64,000 bases of DNA from Bradyrhizobium erythrophlei (GTDB lineage Bacteria > Pseudomonadota > Alphaproteobacteria > Rhizobiales > Xanthobacteraceae): contig NZ_LT670818.1 of NCBI RefSeq assembly GCF_900129505.1, positions 868,001 through 932,000 of the forward strand, in the 5' to 3' direction. The notes beneath the pieces are model-generated. The model made no database searches. It was not told the origin of the DNA and saw only the letters and a list, made by a program, of their open reading frames with translations. Positions within the stretch are counted from its first letter, which is position 1. Each line of letters starts with the position of its first letter. A program made the position numbers and the translations under genes. Of this stretch, positions 54,795 through 63,184 are shown in pieces.

Positions 54795-54878
54795 CGTCGT
54801 TGCGAGCGCAGCGAAGCAATCCATCTCTCGGCGACGCAGAAGCTGGATTGCTTCGTCGCTTCGCTCCTCGCAATGACG
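54795..54878. repeat. Dispersed palindromic repeat, copy 3
   Basis: It starts CGTCGTTGCGAG, one base from the family end, and finishes with exact CTCGCAATGACG. GCAATCCA and TGGATTGC are inside. It lies between the binding-protein and permease genes of the sugar transporter. Confidence 0.8.
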
Positions 54879-54885
54879 GGATGCG

Positions 54886-55015
54886 CTTCTCCCTCTCCCC
54901 GCCTGCGGGGAGAGGGTCGGGGTGAGGGGCTCTCTCGGCGAGCGCGACTCGTTGAGAGTCCCCCTCACCCGGCGCTTCGTGCCGACCTCTCCCCGCACGC
55001 GGGGCGAGGTGACCA
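54886..55015. repeat. GGGGAGAGG repeat pair
   Basis: CCTCTCCCC-GCCTGC-GGGGAGAGG near 54894 and a second inverted unit CCTCTCCCC-GCACGC-GGGG near 54987 flank GAGGGGCTCTCTCGG. Same family as 9861-9885. In the transcript it would form strong hairpins between the binding protein and the permeases and could lower permease expression. Confidence 0.65.
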
Positions 55016-55058
55016 CAGGTGACCGCTGGAGGCGGACTTCCACTAAGAGTACTTGAAT

Positions 55059-55928
55059 ATGGCGATCACGCTCTCAGCATCCGATATCCCGAGCGCACCA
55101 TGGTCGGCGCGGCTGACGACGCCGCAGGTCTGGGGCATCGTGCTGCTGGTGCCGTATCTGCTGGTGTTCCTGGCCTTCGTGGTCTATCCGGTCGGCTACG
55201 GGCTATGGCTGGCGCGCCATCCCGCGAGCTATGTCGCGCTCTATCACGATCCGATCTTCGCGCGCGCAGCCGTCAACACGCTGATCTTTCTGGTCATCGG
55301 CATCAATTTCAAGATGCTGGTGGCGCTGTTCCTGTCGGGCTTCTTCATCCAGGAACGCTCCTGGATCAAATGGCTGTCGGTCCTGTTCATCCTGCCATGG
55401 GCGGTGCCGTCGATCCCGACCATCTTGTCGGTGCGCTTCATGCTCAATCCCGAATGGGGCGTGGTCAATCAATTGATCTTCAAGTTCACCGGCGAGGACG
55501 GCCCGAACTGGCTGAACGATCCGACGGTGGCGCTGACTATGGCCATCGGGGTGCACATCTGGAAGTCGCTGCCGTTCTGGACATTGATCCTGATCACCGG
55601 ACGGCTCGCCATCTCGCAGGACCTGTTCGAGGCCGCCGACGTCGACGGCGCGAGCTGGTGGCAGAAATTCCGCTTCATCACCTGGCCGTCGATGCAGACG
55701 CTCTATGTCACCTGCACGCTGCTGTCGATGATCTGGACGCTCGGCGATTTCAACAGCGTGTATCTGTTGACCGGCGGCGGGCCCGCCGACCTCACCCATG
55801 TGCTGGCCACCCTGGGCATCCGCTATCTCAGGCTCGACCAGCTCGACATGTCGATGGCCTCGATCGTCTGCGCGCTGCCGCTGGTGCTGCCTTTGGTCTA
55901 TTTCATGATGAAACGGTTGTCGCGATGA
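55059..55928 (+). CDS. Sugar ABC transporter permease 1
   Basis: A 289-residue inner-membrane permease with about six helices. The EAA loop, which docks the ATPase, reads LFEAADVDGASWWQKFRFI. It resembles the MalF/UgpA group without the large periplasmic insertion. ATG at 55059 is used; a TTG at 55053 is possible. Its stop overlaps the next start (ATGA). Confidence 0.9.
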   Translation: MAITLSASDIPSAPWSARLTTPQVWGIVLLVPYLLVFLAFVVYPVGYGLWLARHPASYVALYHDPIFARAAVNTLIFLVIGINFKMLVALFLSGFFIQERSWIKWLSVLFILPWAVPSIPTILSVRFMLNPEWGVVNQLIFKFTGEDGPNWLNDPTVALTMAIGVHIWKSLPFWTLILITGRLAISQDLFEAADVDGASWWQKFRFITWPSMQTLYVTCTLLSMIWTLGDFNSVYLLTGGGPADLTHVLATLGIRYLRLDQLDMSMASIVCALPLVLPLVYFMMKRLSR

Positions 55929-56788
55929 AGCTTCCCGCTCGGCTTCCCACCTGGCGCGAAACCGGCACCGAGGCGCGGCTGCTCCTGATCGGCATCCCCG
56001 TCTTCATCTGGACCATGGTGCCGATCTATCACATGTTCCTGTTCGCGATTTCGCCGAAGGAAGACGCCTTCTCCGGTAAATTGTGGCCCGCGCATCCGAC
56101 CCTGCACAATTTCCACATCGTGTTTTACCAGCAGCATTACTTCCTGCGCGATTTCTGGGTGCAGTTCGGCAATTCCGCCGTGATCGCCGCCGCCACCGGC
56201 GCGCTGACGCTGTTCGTCGCCACCGCCGCGGCGTTCTCGATCTCGCGGCTGCGCGTGCCGGGCGGCCGGCTGACGATGAATCTCGCGCTGTTCACCTATT
56301 TCATCCCGGCGGCATTCCTGGCCGTGCCGATGTACCGCACCATGGGTACTTACGGCCTGCTCAACAGTTCCTGGGCGCTGATTCTGGCAATGGTGACCAT
56401 CGCCTCGCCCTACGCGATCTGGGTGCTGAAGCAGGCCTCCGACAAGCTGCCGGTCGAGCTCGACGAAGCCGCGATCATGGACGGCGCCACGGTCCTGCAG
56501 ATTTTCCGCCTGGTCTATCTGCCGCTGATGATGCCGTCGCTGGTCGCCATCGGCACCTACGCGGTGCTGCTCGCCTGGAACGAATATCTCTACGCCTTCC
56601 TGCTGCTGTCGAACGACCGCGACATCACGCTGCCGGTCGCGCTCGGCAACTTCCTCGCCGCCGACGATTCGCCGTGGGAACCGCTGATGACCACCGGCTT
56701 CATCTACGCGCTGCCGCCGGCCGCGGTCTATTACGCCTTCAAGCGCTACATGGTCGGCGGCCTGACCGCCGGTGCTGTAAAATCATGA
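55925..56788 (+). CDS. Sugar ABC transporter permease 2
   Basis: A 287-residue permease of the MalG/UgpE type with six helices and EAA loop ELDEAAIMDGATVLQIFRLV. It is coupled by a 4-bp overlap to permease 1. No ATP-binding gene follows, so the system must borrow a shared ATPase encoded elsewhere. Confidence 0.9.
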   Translation: MKLPARLPTWRETGTEARLLLIGIPVFIWTMVPIYHMFLFAISPKEDAFSGKLWPAHPTLHNFHIVFYQQHYFLRDFWVQFGNSAVIAAATGALTLFVATAAAFSISRLRVPGGRLTMNLALFTYFIPAAFLAVPMYRTMGTYGLLNSSWALILAMVTIASPYAIWVLKQASDKLPVELDEAAIMDGATVLQIFRLVYLPLMMPSLVAIGTYAVLLAWNEYLYAFLLLSNDRDITLPVALGNFLAADDSPWEPLMTTGFIYALPPAAVYYAFKRYMVGGLTAGAVKS

Positions 56789-56869
56789 GCGTTTGCGGCA
56801 CGCGGATTGCTTGTGTTACCCGCGAGATCAACGGCTCCCCTGTCAGGCCCGTCGCGCGCGAGGAAATAA

Positions 56870-57733
56870 ATGCCTGTTATCATTGGAACGATCCGCGCCA
56901 TCATGCGCTACCCCGTCAAATCGATGCAGGGAGAAACGCTGGAGGGATGCGAAATGGGTGTCTCCGGCGTTGACGGCGACCGCGCGCATGCGCTGGTTGA
57001 CCCCTCGACCGGAAAGATCGCCAGCGCCAAGCAGCCCAATTTGTGGCGTGATTTACTGGCGTTTAGCGCCAAGACGAGCGCGAAGACCGGTTCCCAAACC
57101 AATGCGTCAATCATCGTCTCCGACGGCGGCGGCAATCAGATCGACCTCACGGATCCGGATTTCGATATGAAGGTCTCGGAATGGCTGGGACGACGGATAA
57201 AATTAATCGACGTCAGGCCGGCCGGCATCGAACTCAACCGGGCGAGGCCGGATGAAGTCATGACGGAGGGAGTCGAGGCGACCGTGACCCAGGATGTTCT
57301 GGCGATCGCTTCGGCCGCGCCTGCGGGGGGATTTTTCGACTTCGCCCCGCTGCATGTGATGACCTCGGCCTCGCTCGAGGCCACGCGCGCTGCGGCTCCC
57401 GCGGCATCGATCGAGGCGGAAAGATACCGTCCCAACATCGTCATCGAAACTCCGTCTTCGGAGGTGTTTGTCGAGAACCAGTGGGTCGGCCGCCGCTTGC
57501 GCATCGGACCGCACGTCAGCATCGAAGTGATCGCGCCGACGCCGCGCTGCGCAGTGCCGATGCTTGCGCATGGAAACCTGCCCCACAGCCGCGAGGCGGT
57601 AGCGGTGGTGAACAAACTGAACAGAATCGAATTTCCGCCGCTCGGCCCCGGAACATTCCCGTGCCTCGGCGCCTATGCGACGGTCGTTGCCACGGGCCCG
57701 GTGAAGTGCGGCGACCAGGTCGTGCTGGAATGA
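56870..57733 (+). CDS. MOSC domain protein
   Basis: A 287-residue protein. An N-terminal MOSC beta-barrel (IRAIMRYPVKSMQGETLEG) precedes the MOSC domain (about 140-285), which carries the conserved cysteine in APTPRCAVPM. MOSC proteins bind the molybdenum cofactor and transfer sulfur or reduce N-hydroxylated compounds. The partner electron-transfer domain is absent. Confidence 0.87.
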   Translation: MPVIIGTIRAIMRYPVKSMQGETLEGCEMGVSGVDGDRAHALVDPSTGKIASAKQPNLWRDLLAFSAKTSAKTGSQTNASIIVSDGGGNQIDLTDPDFDMKVSEWLGRRIKLIDVRPAGIELNRARPDEVMTEGVEATVTQDVLAIASAAPAGGFFDFAPLHVMTSASLEATRAAAPAASIEAERYRPNIVIETPSSEVFVENQWVGRRLRIGPHVSIEVIAPTPRCAVPMLAHGNLPHSREAVAVVNKLNRIEFPPLGPGTFPCLGAYATVVATGPVKCGDQVVLE

Positions 57734-57756
57734 ACGGGCCGGCGATGGGAGCTTGA

Positions 57757-58752
57757 ATGCCGGTCGGATTTCGACAAGGTCGATTCGAAGACACCACGCG
57801 ACCGAACTGGGACGGCAGCGGACCGCGCCCGTTGAGTTGGGCTGCGTGGTACCCGGTATCGAATGAAGCTTCGGAACGCGTGTTCGCCTCACCCGCAACG
57901 GCGCCCTGGTTCTCGATCGGCCCGGCCGCGCGCGACGCGCCGATCAGCCCGGCCTGCCGCCGCTATCCGGTCGTGCTGCTCTCGCACGGCACCGGCGGGA
58001 CCGTCATGCACCTGGAATGGCTGGCGCGCGATCTCGCCCAACGCGGTTTCATCGCCATCGGCGTCGACCATCACGGCAATACGACCACCGAACCCTATCG
58101 CGCCGAAGGTTTTTTGTGCTGGTGGGAGCGGGCGCACGACCTCACGCTGTTGCTCGATTTGATCGACGCAAGCGGCGCGTTCGCAGGGCATGTCGACGTG
58201 AACTGCGCCTTTGTCGCCGGCTATTCCCTCGGCGGTGCCACTGCAGCGGCGCTGATCGGCGCCATCAGCGAGACCTCGCGATTCCAGGCGTCGTCCTCCA
58301 GCAAGGACAACAGCGGTCCGCGGGAATTCCCCGGCCTCGCCGACCATTTGCCGGGCTTGCTCGAGAGCAGCGCCATTTTCCGGCAGTCCTGGGCGCGGAT
58401 GCGCGACGACTACCGCGACCCGAGAATCAAGGCGGCGCTATTGATGGCGCCCGGCCGGTCCGTCCAGGGGTTCAGCGAAACAAGCCTCGCCGCGATCGAC
58501 ACGCCGGCCCGGATCGTGGTCGGCGGAGCGGACTTCGTGCGGCCCGGCGCGATCTGGCTGCATGAGCGGCTGAAGGCGAGCACGCTCGATCCCCTGGCGG
58601 CCGAGGCCGGGCATTATGTGTTTGTCCCCGAGGCCACCGAAGCCGGGCGCGCGGCCAATCCGGATTACTGCATCGACGCGCCGAGCGTCGACCGCCGGTC
58701 CGTGCACCAGCACGTCGCGGCGCTCGCCGCCGAGCTGTTCGAGTTGGGTTGA
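57757..58752 (+). CDS. Alpha/beta hydrolase, dienelactone-hydrolase/PAF-acetylhydrolase-like
   Basis: A 331-residue hydrolase. The oxyanion region is LLSHGTGG, the nucleophile elbow AGYSLGG contains the serine, the acid is likely in VVGGADFVRPG, and the histidine is in AEAGHYVF. No signal peptide. It starts 23 bp after the MOSC gene, so cotranscription is likely. Substrate unknown; lipid ester or lactone possible. Confidence 0.82.
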   Translation: MPVGFRQGRFEDTTRPNWDGSGPRPLSWAAWYPVSNEASERVFASPATAPWFSIGPAARDAPISPACRRYPVVLLSHGTGGTVMHLEWLARDLAQRGFIAIGVDHHGNTTTEPYRAEGFLCWWERAHDLTLLLDLIDASGAFAGHVDVNCAFVAGYSLGGATAAALIGAISETSRFQASSSSKDNSGPREFPGLADHLPGLLESSAIFRQSWARMRDDYRDPRIKAALLMAPGRSVQGFSETSLAAIDTPARIVVGGADFVRPGAIWLHERLKASTLDPLAAEAGHYVFVPEATEAGRAANPDYCIDAPSVDRRSVHQHVAALAAELFELG

Positions 58753-58768
58753 AAGGATGTGTGAGGCC

Positions 58769-59587
58769 CTACAACGGCGCGGCGCTCTCGCCTTGCGCGC
58801 TCGACAGTTTCGAGGCCAGCGATGCGATCACGATGACCCCCGCGATCAGGCCGATCACCAGGGTGCAGATGGCGTTGATCTCCGGTTTGACGCCGAGCCG
58901 CACTTCGGAATAGATCCGGATCGGCAGCGTCGCCGAGCCGGGGCCGGTGGTGAAACTTGCGATCACGAGATCGTCGAGCGACAGCGTGAACGCCAGCATC
59001 CAGCCCGCGGCGATCGCGGGCAGGATCAGCGGCAGCGTCACCGCGACGAAGGCGCGGAGCGGATCGCAGCCGAGATCCATCGCGGCCTCCTCGAAACTGC
59101 GGTCGAGCACGCCGAGCCGCGACTGCACCACCACGGCGACGAAGCACATCGTCAGCGAGGTGTGCGCGATGGTCACGGTCCAGAAGCCGCGCTCGGCGTT
59201 GACGGCGACGAACAACAACAGCAGCGACAGCCCGGTGATGACTTCGGGCATCACCAAAGGCGCATAGAGCATGCCGGAAAACAGCGCGCGGCCCCGAAAG
59301 CGCGCGCCGCGCGACAGCGCCACTGCGGCCAGCGTGCCGAGCAGCGTCGCGATCGTGGCCGAAGTCGCCGCCACCCGGAAGCTCATCAGGGCAGCCTCGA
59401 GCATGGCGCGGTCGTGGAAGAATTCGGAGTACCAGCGCAGCGACCAGCCGCCCCACACCGTCACCAGCCGCGAGGCGTTGAACGAATAGATCACGAGGAT
59501 GGCGATCGGCAGGTACAGGAAGGCAACGCCCAGCACGAGCGAGACGGCGTTGAAGGTCGACAGCCCTTTCGGTCCGCGCGCCGTCAT
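58769..59587 (-). CDS. potI: Polyamine-type ABC transporter permease (PotC/PotI-like)
   Basis: A 272-residue inner-membrane permease with six helices. The EAA loop is SFEEAAMDLGCDPLRAFVAV and the IRIYSEVRLGVKPEINA stretch is typical of PotC/PotI. It is the last gene of a three-gene operon and overlaps the upstream permease by 4 bp. Polyamine specificity is inferred from family likeness; the binding protein is not in the window. Confidence 0.85.
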   Translation of the reverse strand: MTARGPKGLSTFNAVSLVLGVAFLYLPIAILVIYSFNASRLVTVWGGWSLRWYSEFFHDRAMLEAALMSFRVAATSATIATLLGTLAAVALSRGARFRGRALFSGMLYAPLVMPEVITGLSLLLLFVAVNAERGFWTVTIAHTSLTMCFVAVVVQSRLGVLDRSFEEAAMDLGCDPLRAFVAVTLPLILPAIAAGWMLAFTLSLDDLVIASFTTGPGSATLPIRIYSEVRLGVKPEINAICTLVIGLIAGVIVIASLASKLSSAQGESAAPL

Positions 59588-60498
59588 CGGGAATCCTCGA
59601 ACCGGCGGCGCTGCAGCCGATCATAGAGGAGCAACGGCACCACCAGCAGCATGAGCAACATGACCGCGGCAGCCGACGCCACGGGCCAGTCCTTGTTGGT
59701 GAAGAATTCCAGCCACAGCGTCTGGCCGATCATCAGCGAATTGGAACCGGCGAGCAGATCAGGGATCACGAACTCCCCGACGATCGGGATGAAGCAAAGC
59801 AAGACGCCGGCGGCGACGCCCGGCAAGGACAGGGGAAACGTCACCAGCCAGAACGCCTGCCGCGGCGATGAGCCGAGATCGCTTGCCGCCTCCAACAGCG
59901 CCGGCTCCATTTTGGCCAGCGTCGCATAGAGCGGCAGGATCATAAACGGCAGATAGGAATAGACGATGCCGAGATACATCGCGCTGTCGGTGGACAGCCA
60001 TACCACGGGTGCGGAGACAATATGCAGCACCAGCAGTATCTTGTTGAGCAAGCCATCGTGCTGGAGGACGTTGATCCATGCATAGATGCGGATCAAGAAC
60101 GAAGTCCAGAAGGGAACGATGACCAGCATCATCGCAATAGGCTGCCAGCGTGTTGGCAGCCGCGACATGCCGTAGGCGATGGGATAGCCGATCAAGAGCA
60201 GGATCGAGGTCGAGACCGCCGCAACCACGAGGCTGCGCAAATAGGACAGCACATAAAGGTCGTCGGAGACCAGCAGCCTGAAATTATCCAGCGACAGCGC
60301 TGCAGCCGCCGCCTTCAGCGCCGCAATGCCTTGCGTGAGGTCGAACACCGGCAGGTAAGGCGGCTGCGCGATCGCGGTCTGCGACAGGCTGATCTTTACC
60401 ACGAAAGCGAACGGCACCAGGAAAAACAGCATCATCCAGACGTAAGGCGCGATCGCGGCCAGCCGCGCCGGGCGGGTGAAGATGCGCCGCGCGCTCAT
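59584..60498 (-). CDS. potH: Polyamine-type ABC transporter permease (PotB/PotH-like)
   Basis: A 304-residue permease with six helices. EAA loop LLEAASDLGSSPRQAFWLV. Features such as NKILLVLHIVSAPVVWLSTD and GEFVIPDLLAGSNSLMIG match PotB/PotH. ATG at 60498 overlaps the ATPase stop by 4 bp. A start at 60534 is open but would run further into the ATPase gene. Confidence 0.85.
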   Translation of the reverse strand: MSARRIFTRPARLAAIAPYVWMMLFFLVPFAFVVKISLSQTAIAQPPYLPVFDLTQGIAALKAAAAALSLDNFRLLVSDDLYVLSYLRSLVVAAVSTSILLLIGYPIAYGMSRLPTRWQPIAMMLVIVPFWTSFLIRIYAWINVLQHDGLLNKILLVLHIVSAPVVWLSTDSAMYLGIVYSYLPFMILPLYATLAKMEPALLEAASDLGSSPRQAFWLVTFPLSLPGVAAGVLLCFIPIVGEFVIPDLLAGSNSLMIGQTLWLEFFTNKDWPVASAAAVMLLMLLVVPLLLYDRLQRRRFEDSR

Positions 60499-61673
60499 TG
60501 TTCCAGGACCACGCAATCGTCGGGCGTGAACCACGCCACCACGCGATGACAGGCCTGATAGGCATCGATCTCGATCCGCGCCGTATTGGCTATCGACGAG
60601 CGAACAACCGCGCCGGAATCGAGCTTCACCTTGTAGCTGGTGACGCCGCCGAGATAGCTGACATCGGTCACGACGCCTTCGAGCCGGTTGATCGCCTGTG
60701 TGGCGGCCGCACCGTCGGAGGCCGGGCCGCGGCGCGACAATTTTACCTTTTCGGGACGGATCGCGACGCAGACACCGGGTTTTGTCATTGGCTGGCGCGG
60801 CTCGGCGACGACGATGGTGCCGGCGCCGCTGGTCGCGATCATCAGCCGCCCGCTGTCGCGCGATTCGAGCTGCCCCTCGAAGATGTTGACGTCGCCAACG
60901 AACTCGGCGACCCAGCGCGACGCCGGCTCCTCATAGAGCTGCCGCGGCGTTGCCACCTGTTCGAGGCGGCCGGCATCCATCACCCCGATCCGGTCGGCCA
61001 CCGTCATCGCCTCTTCCTGATCATGGGTGACGATGACAAAGGTCATGCCAAGCCGGCGCTGCAGCTCGACCAGTTCGATCTGGGTGCTTTCGCGCAGCTT
61101 CTTGTCGAGCGCGGCCAGGGGCTCGTCGAGCAGCAACAGCCGCGGCCGGCGCGCCAGCGAGCGGGCCAGCGCCACGCGCTGCTTCTGGCCGCCGGAGAGC
61201 TGGTCGGGCTTTCGCTTCTCCAGCCCTTCGAGCTTGACCAGCGCCACCATCTCCGCAACGCGGGAAGCAATCTCCGTGCGCGCCATGCCGGCGCGCTTGA
61301 GACCGAAGGCGATATTGTCGCGCACGGAAAGATGCGGGAACAGCGCGTAGCTCTGGAACATCATGTTGACGGGACGCTGGTGCGGCAGGACCAGCGCAAT
61401 ATCCTTGCCGTCGAGCAGGATGCGGCCCTCGTCCGGCGTCTCGAATCCGGCCAGCATCCTGAGCAGCGTGGTCTTGCCGCAGCCGCTTGGACCCAGGAGC
61501 GCGAAAAACTCGCCGGCCCGGATGTCGAGTGACAGCCGGTTCACCGCCCGGAACACGCCGAATTTCTTCACCACCGCGTCGATGCGCAGCAGCGGCGTGT
61601 CCGCCGCCTCCGCCTCGATCGGGGGTGCCGACAATTCCGTGCCGGCGTCGATGATCGGTCGGTCCTCAGCCAT
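60495..61673 (-). CDS. potG: Polyamine-type ABC transporter ATP-binding protein
   Basis: A 392-residue ATPase. Walker A is GPSGCGKTT (61-69), the signature LSGGQKQR, Walker B LLLLDEP, the H-loop VTHDQEEA, then a C-terminal TOBE domain (about 300-390). It energises the two permeases downstream. The start at 61673 fits the family with a 25-residue extension; a start at 61724 is less likely. First gene of the operon here. Confidence 0.9.
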   Translation of the reverse strand: MAEDRPIIDAGTELSAPPIEAEAADTPLLRIDAVVKKFGVFRAVNRLSLDIRAGEFFALLGPSGCGKTTLLRMLAGFETPDEGRILLDGKDIALVLPHQRPVNMMFQSYALFPHLSVRDNIAFGLKRAGMARTEIASRVAEMVALVKLEGLEKRKPDQLSGGQKQRVALARSLARRPRLLLLDEPLAALDKKLRESTQIELVELQRRLGMTFVIVTHDQEEAMTVADRIGVMDAGRLEQVATPRQLYEEPASRWVAEFVGDVNIFEGQLESRDSGRLMIATSGAGTIVVAEPRQPMTKPGVCVAIRPEKVKLSRRGPASDGAAATQAINRLEGVVTDVSYLGGVTSYKVKLDSGAVVRSSIANTARIEIDAYQACHRVVAWFTPDDCVVLEQ

Positions 61674-61778
61674 GTATCCACTACTACACGGTGGGCGGGC
61701 CGGCGCGCAACGCACCGGCTTCACAGTCAGCCGGTCTCGTGCTGCAATACGATCCGGGCTGCGCGCTTGGGAGAGGAA

Positions 61779-63092
61779 ATGAACCGGGACAGGTATGATC
61801 AGTCGCTGAGCACCGGGTCCGAGCGCGCCGCGGCGTTCAATCGTGACGGCGTGGACCGCATGCTTTCAGCCTGGAACGGCGCCGGCGACGCCTTCGATGG
61901 CGCCATCGCCGAAGATCCCGATTTTGCGCTCGCGCAAATTGCACGCGCCCGCGTCCACCAGATGAACATGGAAATCCCTGAGGCCCGCGCCCGGGCGGCG
62001 CGGGCCCGGCAACTGGCGGCCGCAGCAAGTCCGCGCGAACGGCGGCATGTCGAGATCATGGCCGCAACGATCGAAGGCCAGCCGAAAGCGGCGTTATCCG
62101 GCGCCGAGCAGCATCTCGAGGAATATCCGCGCGACGCCCTCGTCCTTTCGTTGCTGCTCGGCGCGTTCGGTCTCTATGCCTTCTCCGGACGCGCCGATCA
62201 CGACGCGGCGAAACTCGCGATCTGCCAGCGTCACGCCGGCCATTACGGCGAGGATTGGTGGTTCCTCACCTATCTGGGCTGGTCGTATACCGAAGCCGGC
62301 AATGTCGGCATTGGCCGCGTGCTGACCGAACGGGCGCTTCCGCTACGGCCGGAAAACGCCAGCGCGGCGCATGGTCTTTCCCACGCCCTGTTCGAACTGG
62401 GCGAGCCGGAAAGTGGCCGCGCGTTTCTTTCCTCCTGGCTGAACAGGCATGAACAAGCGAGCTTCCTGCACGGACATCTGTGCTGGCACCTTGCGCTCGC
62501 GGCGATCGAAACCGGCGATCCGGACGCGGCCCTTGCGATCTACGAGCGCCAGATCAGGCCGCCCAATTCGCCATACCCGCCGCTGAACGTGCTCACGGAT
62601 TCGGCTTCGCTGCTCTGGCGGCTTTCGCTTGCAGGCACTTCGGGGCTGGAGCCGCATTGGCGCGACGTCGCCGCCTATGGCGATCGATTCTTCCCTCAGG
62701 CAGGCGCGCATTTTGGCGATGTTCATTACGCGCTGGTCGCGGCGGCGACCAACCGGGACGCCTTGCAAACTCGGCTGACACAAATGGAAGTCCGCGCCGC
62801 CGACGGAAAACTCGCCCCGGGTGCGGGCGCGATCGGCCTTTGTCGCGGCATCCAGGCTTTTGCCGACGGCGACTACAGCAGCGCCGTCCGCATCCTCGAA
62901 CCGCTGATGCCCGAGCTGGTACGAATCGGCGGCAGTCATGCCCAGCGCGAATTATGGGAAGACACCTTTATTGTAGCGTGCCTGCACGGCGGATATCCCG
63001 ACAAGGCCGCGCGAATGATTTCCGAACGGCTGCATCGACGACCGTCCGCGCGCGACAGGGCATGGCTGCAGCAAGCAAACGCGCCGCGTTGA
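61779..63092 (+). CDS. TPR-repeat protein (TTC38-like)
   Basis: A 437-residue helical-repeat protein. Repeated units such as AFDGAIAEDPDFALAQIARA and VLTERALPLRPENASAAHGL are TPR helices; GHYGEDWWFLTYLGWSYTEAG and HLCWHLALAAIETGD resemble the TTC38 group. Ribosome-binding site GGGAGAGGAA supports ATG 61779 over a TTG at 61767. No signal peptide; role unknown. Confidence 0.75.
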   Translation: MNRDRYDQSLSTGSERAAAFNRDGVDRMLSAWNGAGDAFDGAIAEDPDFALAQIARARVHQMNMEIPEARARAARARQLAAAASPRERRHVEIMAATIEGQPKAALSGAEQHLEEYPRDALVLSLLLGAFGLYAFSGRADHDAAKLAICQRHAGHYGEDWWFLTYLGWSYTEAGNVGIGRVLTERALPLRPENASAAHGLSHALFELGEPESGRAFLSSWLNRHEQASFLHGHLCWHLALAAIETGDPDAALAIYERQIRPPNSPYPPLNVLTDSASLLWRLSLAGTSGLEPHWRDVAAYGDRFFPQAGAHFGDVHYALVAAATNRDALQTRLTQMEVRAADGKLAPGAGAIGLCRGIQAFADGDYSSAVRILEPLMPELVRIGGSHAQRELWEDTFIVACLHGGYPDKAARMISERLHRRPSARDRAWLQQANAPR

Positions 63093-63184
63093 AACCATGA
63101 TGCGGCGAGCCGCCGCGCGAGCATGATCGGGCTGCGCTGGCAAAATGCCGGAATCCGCGCGGGGCGCGGATCCCGGCCCGTATT

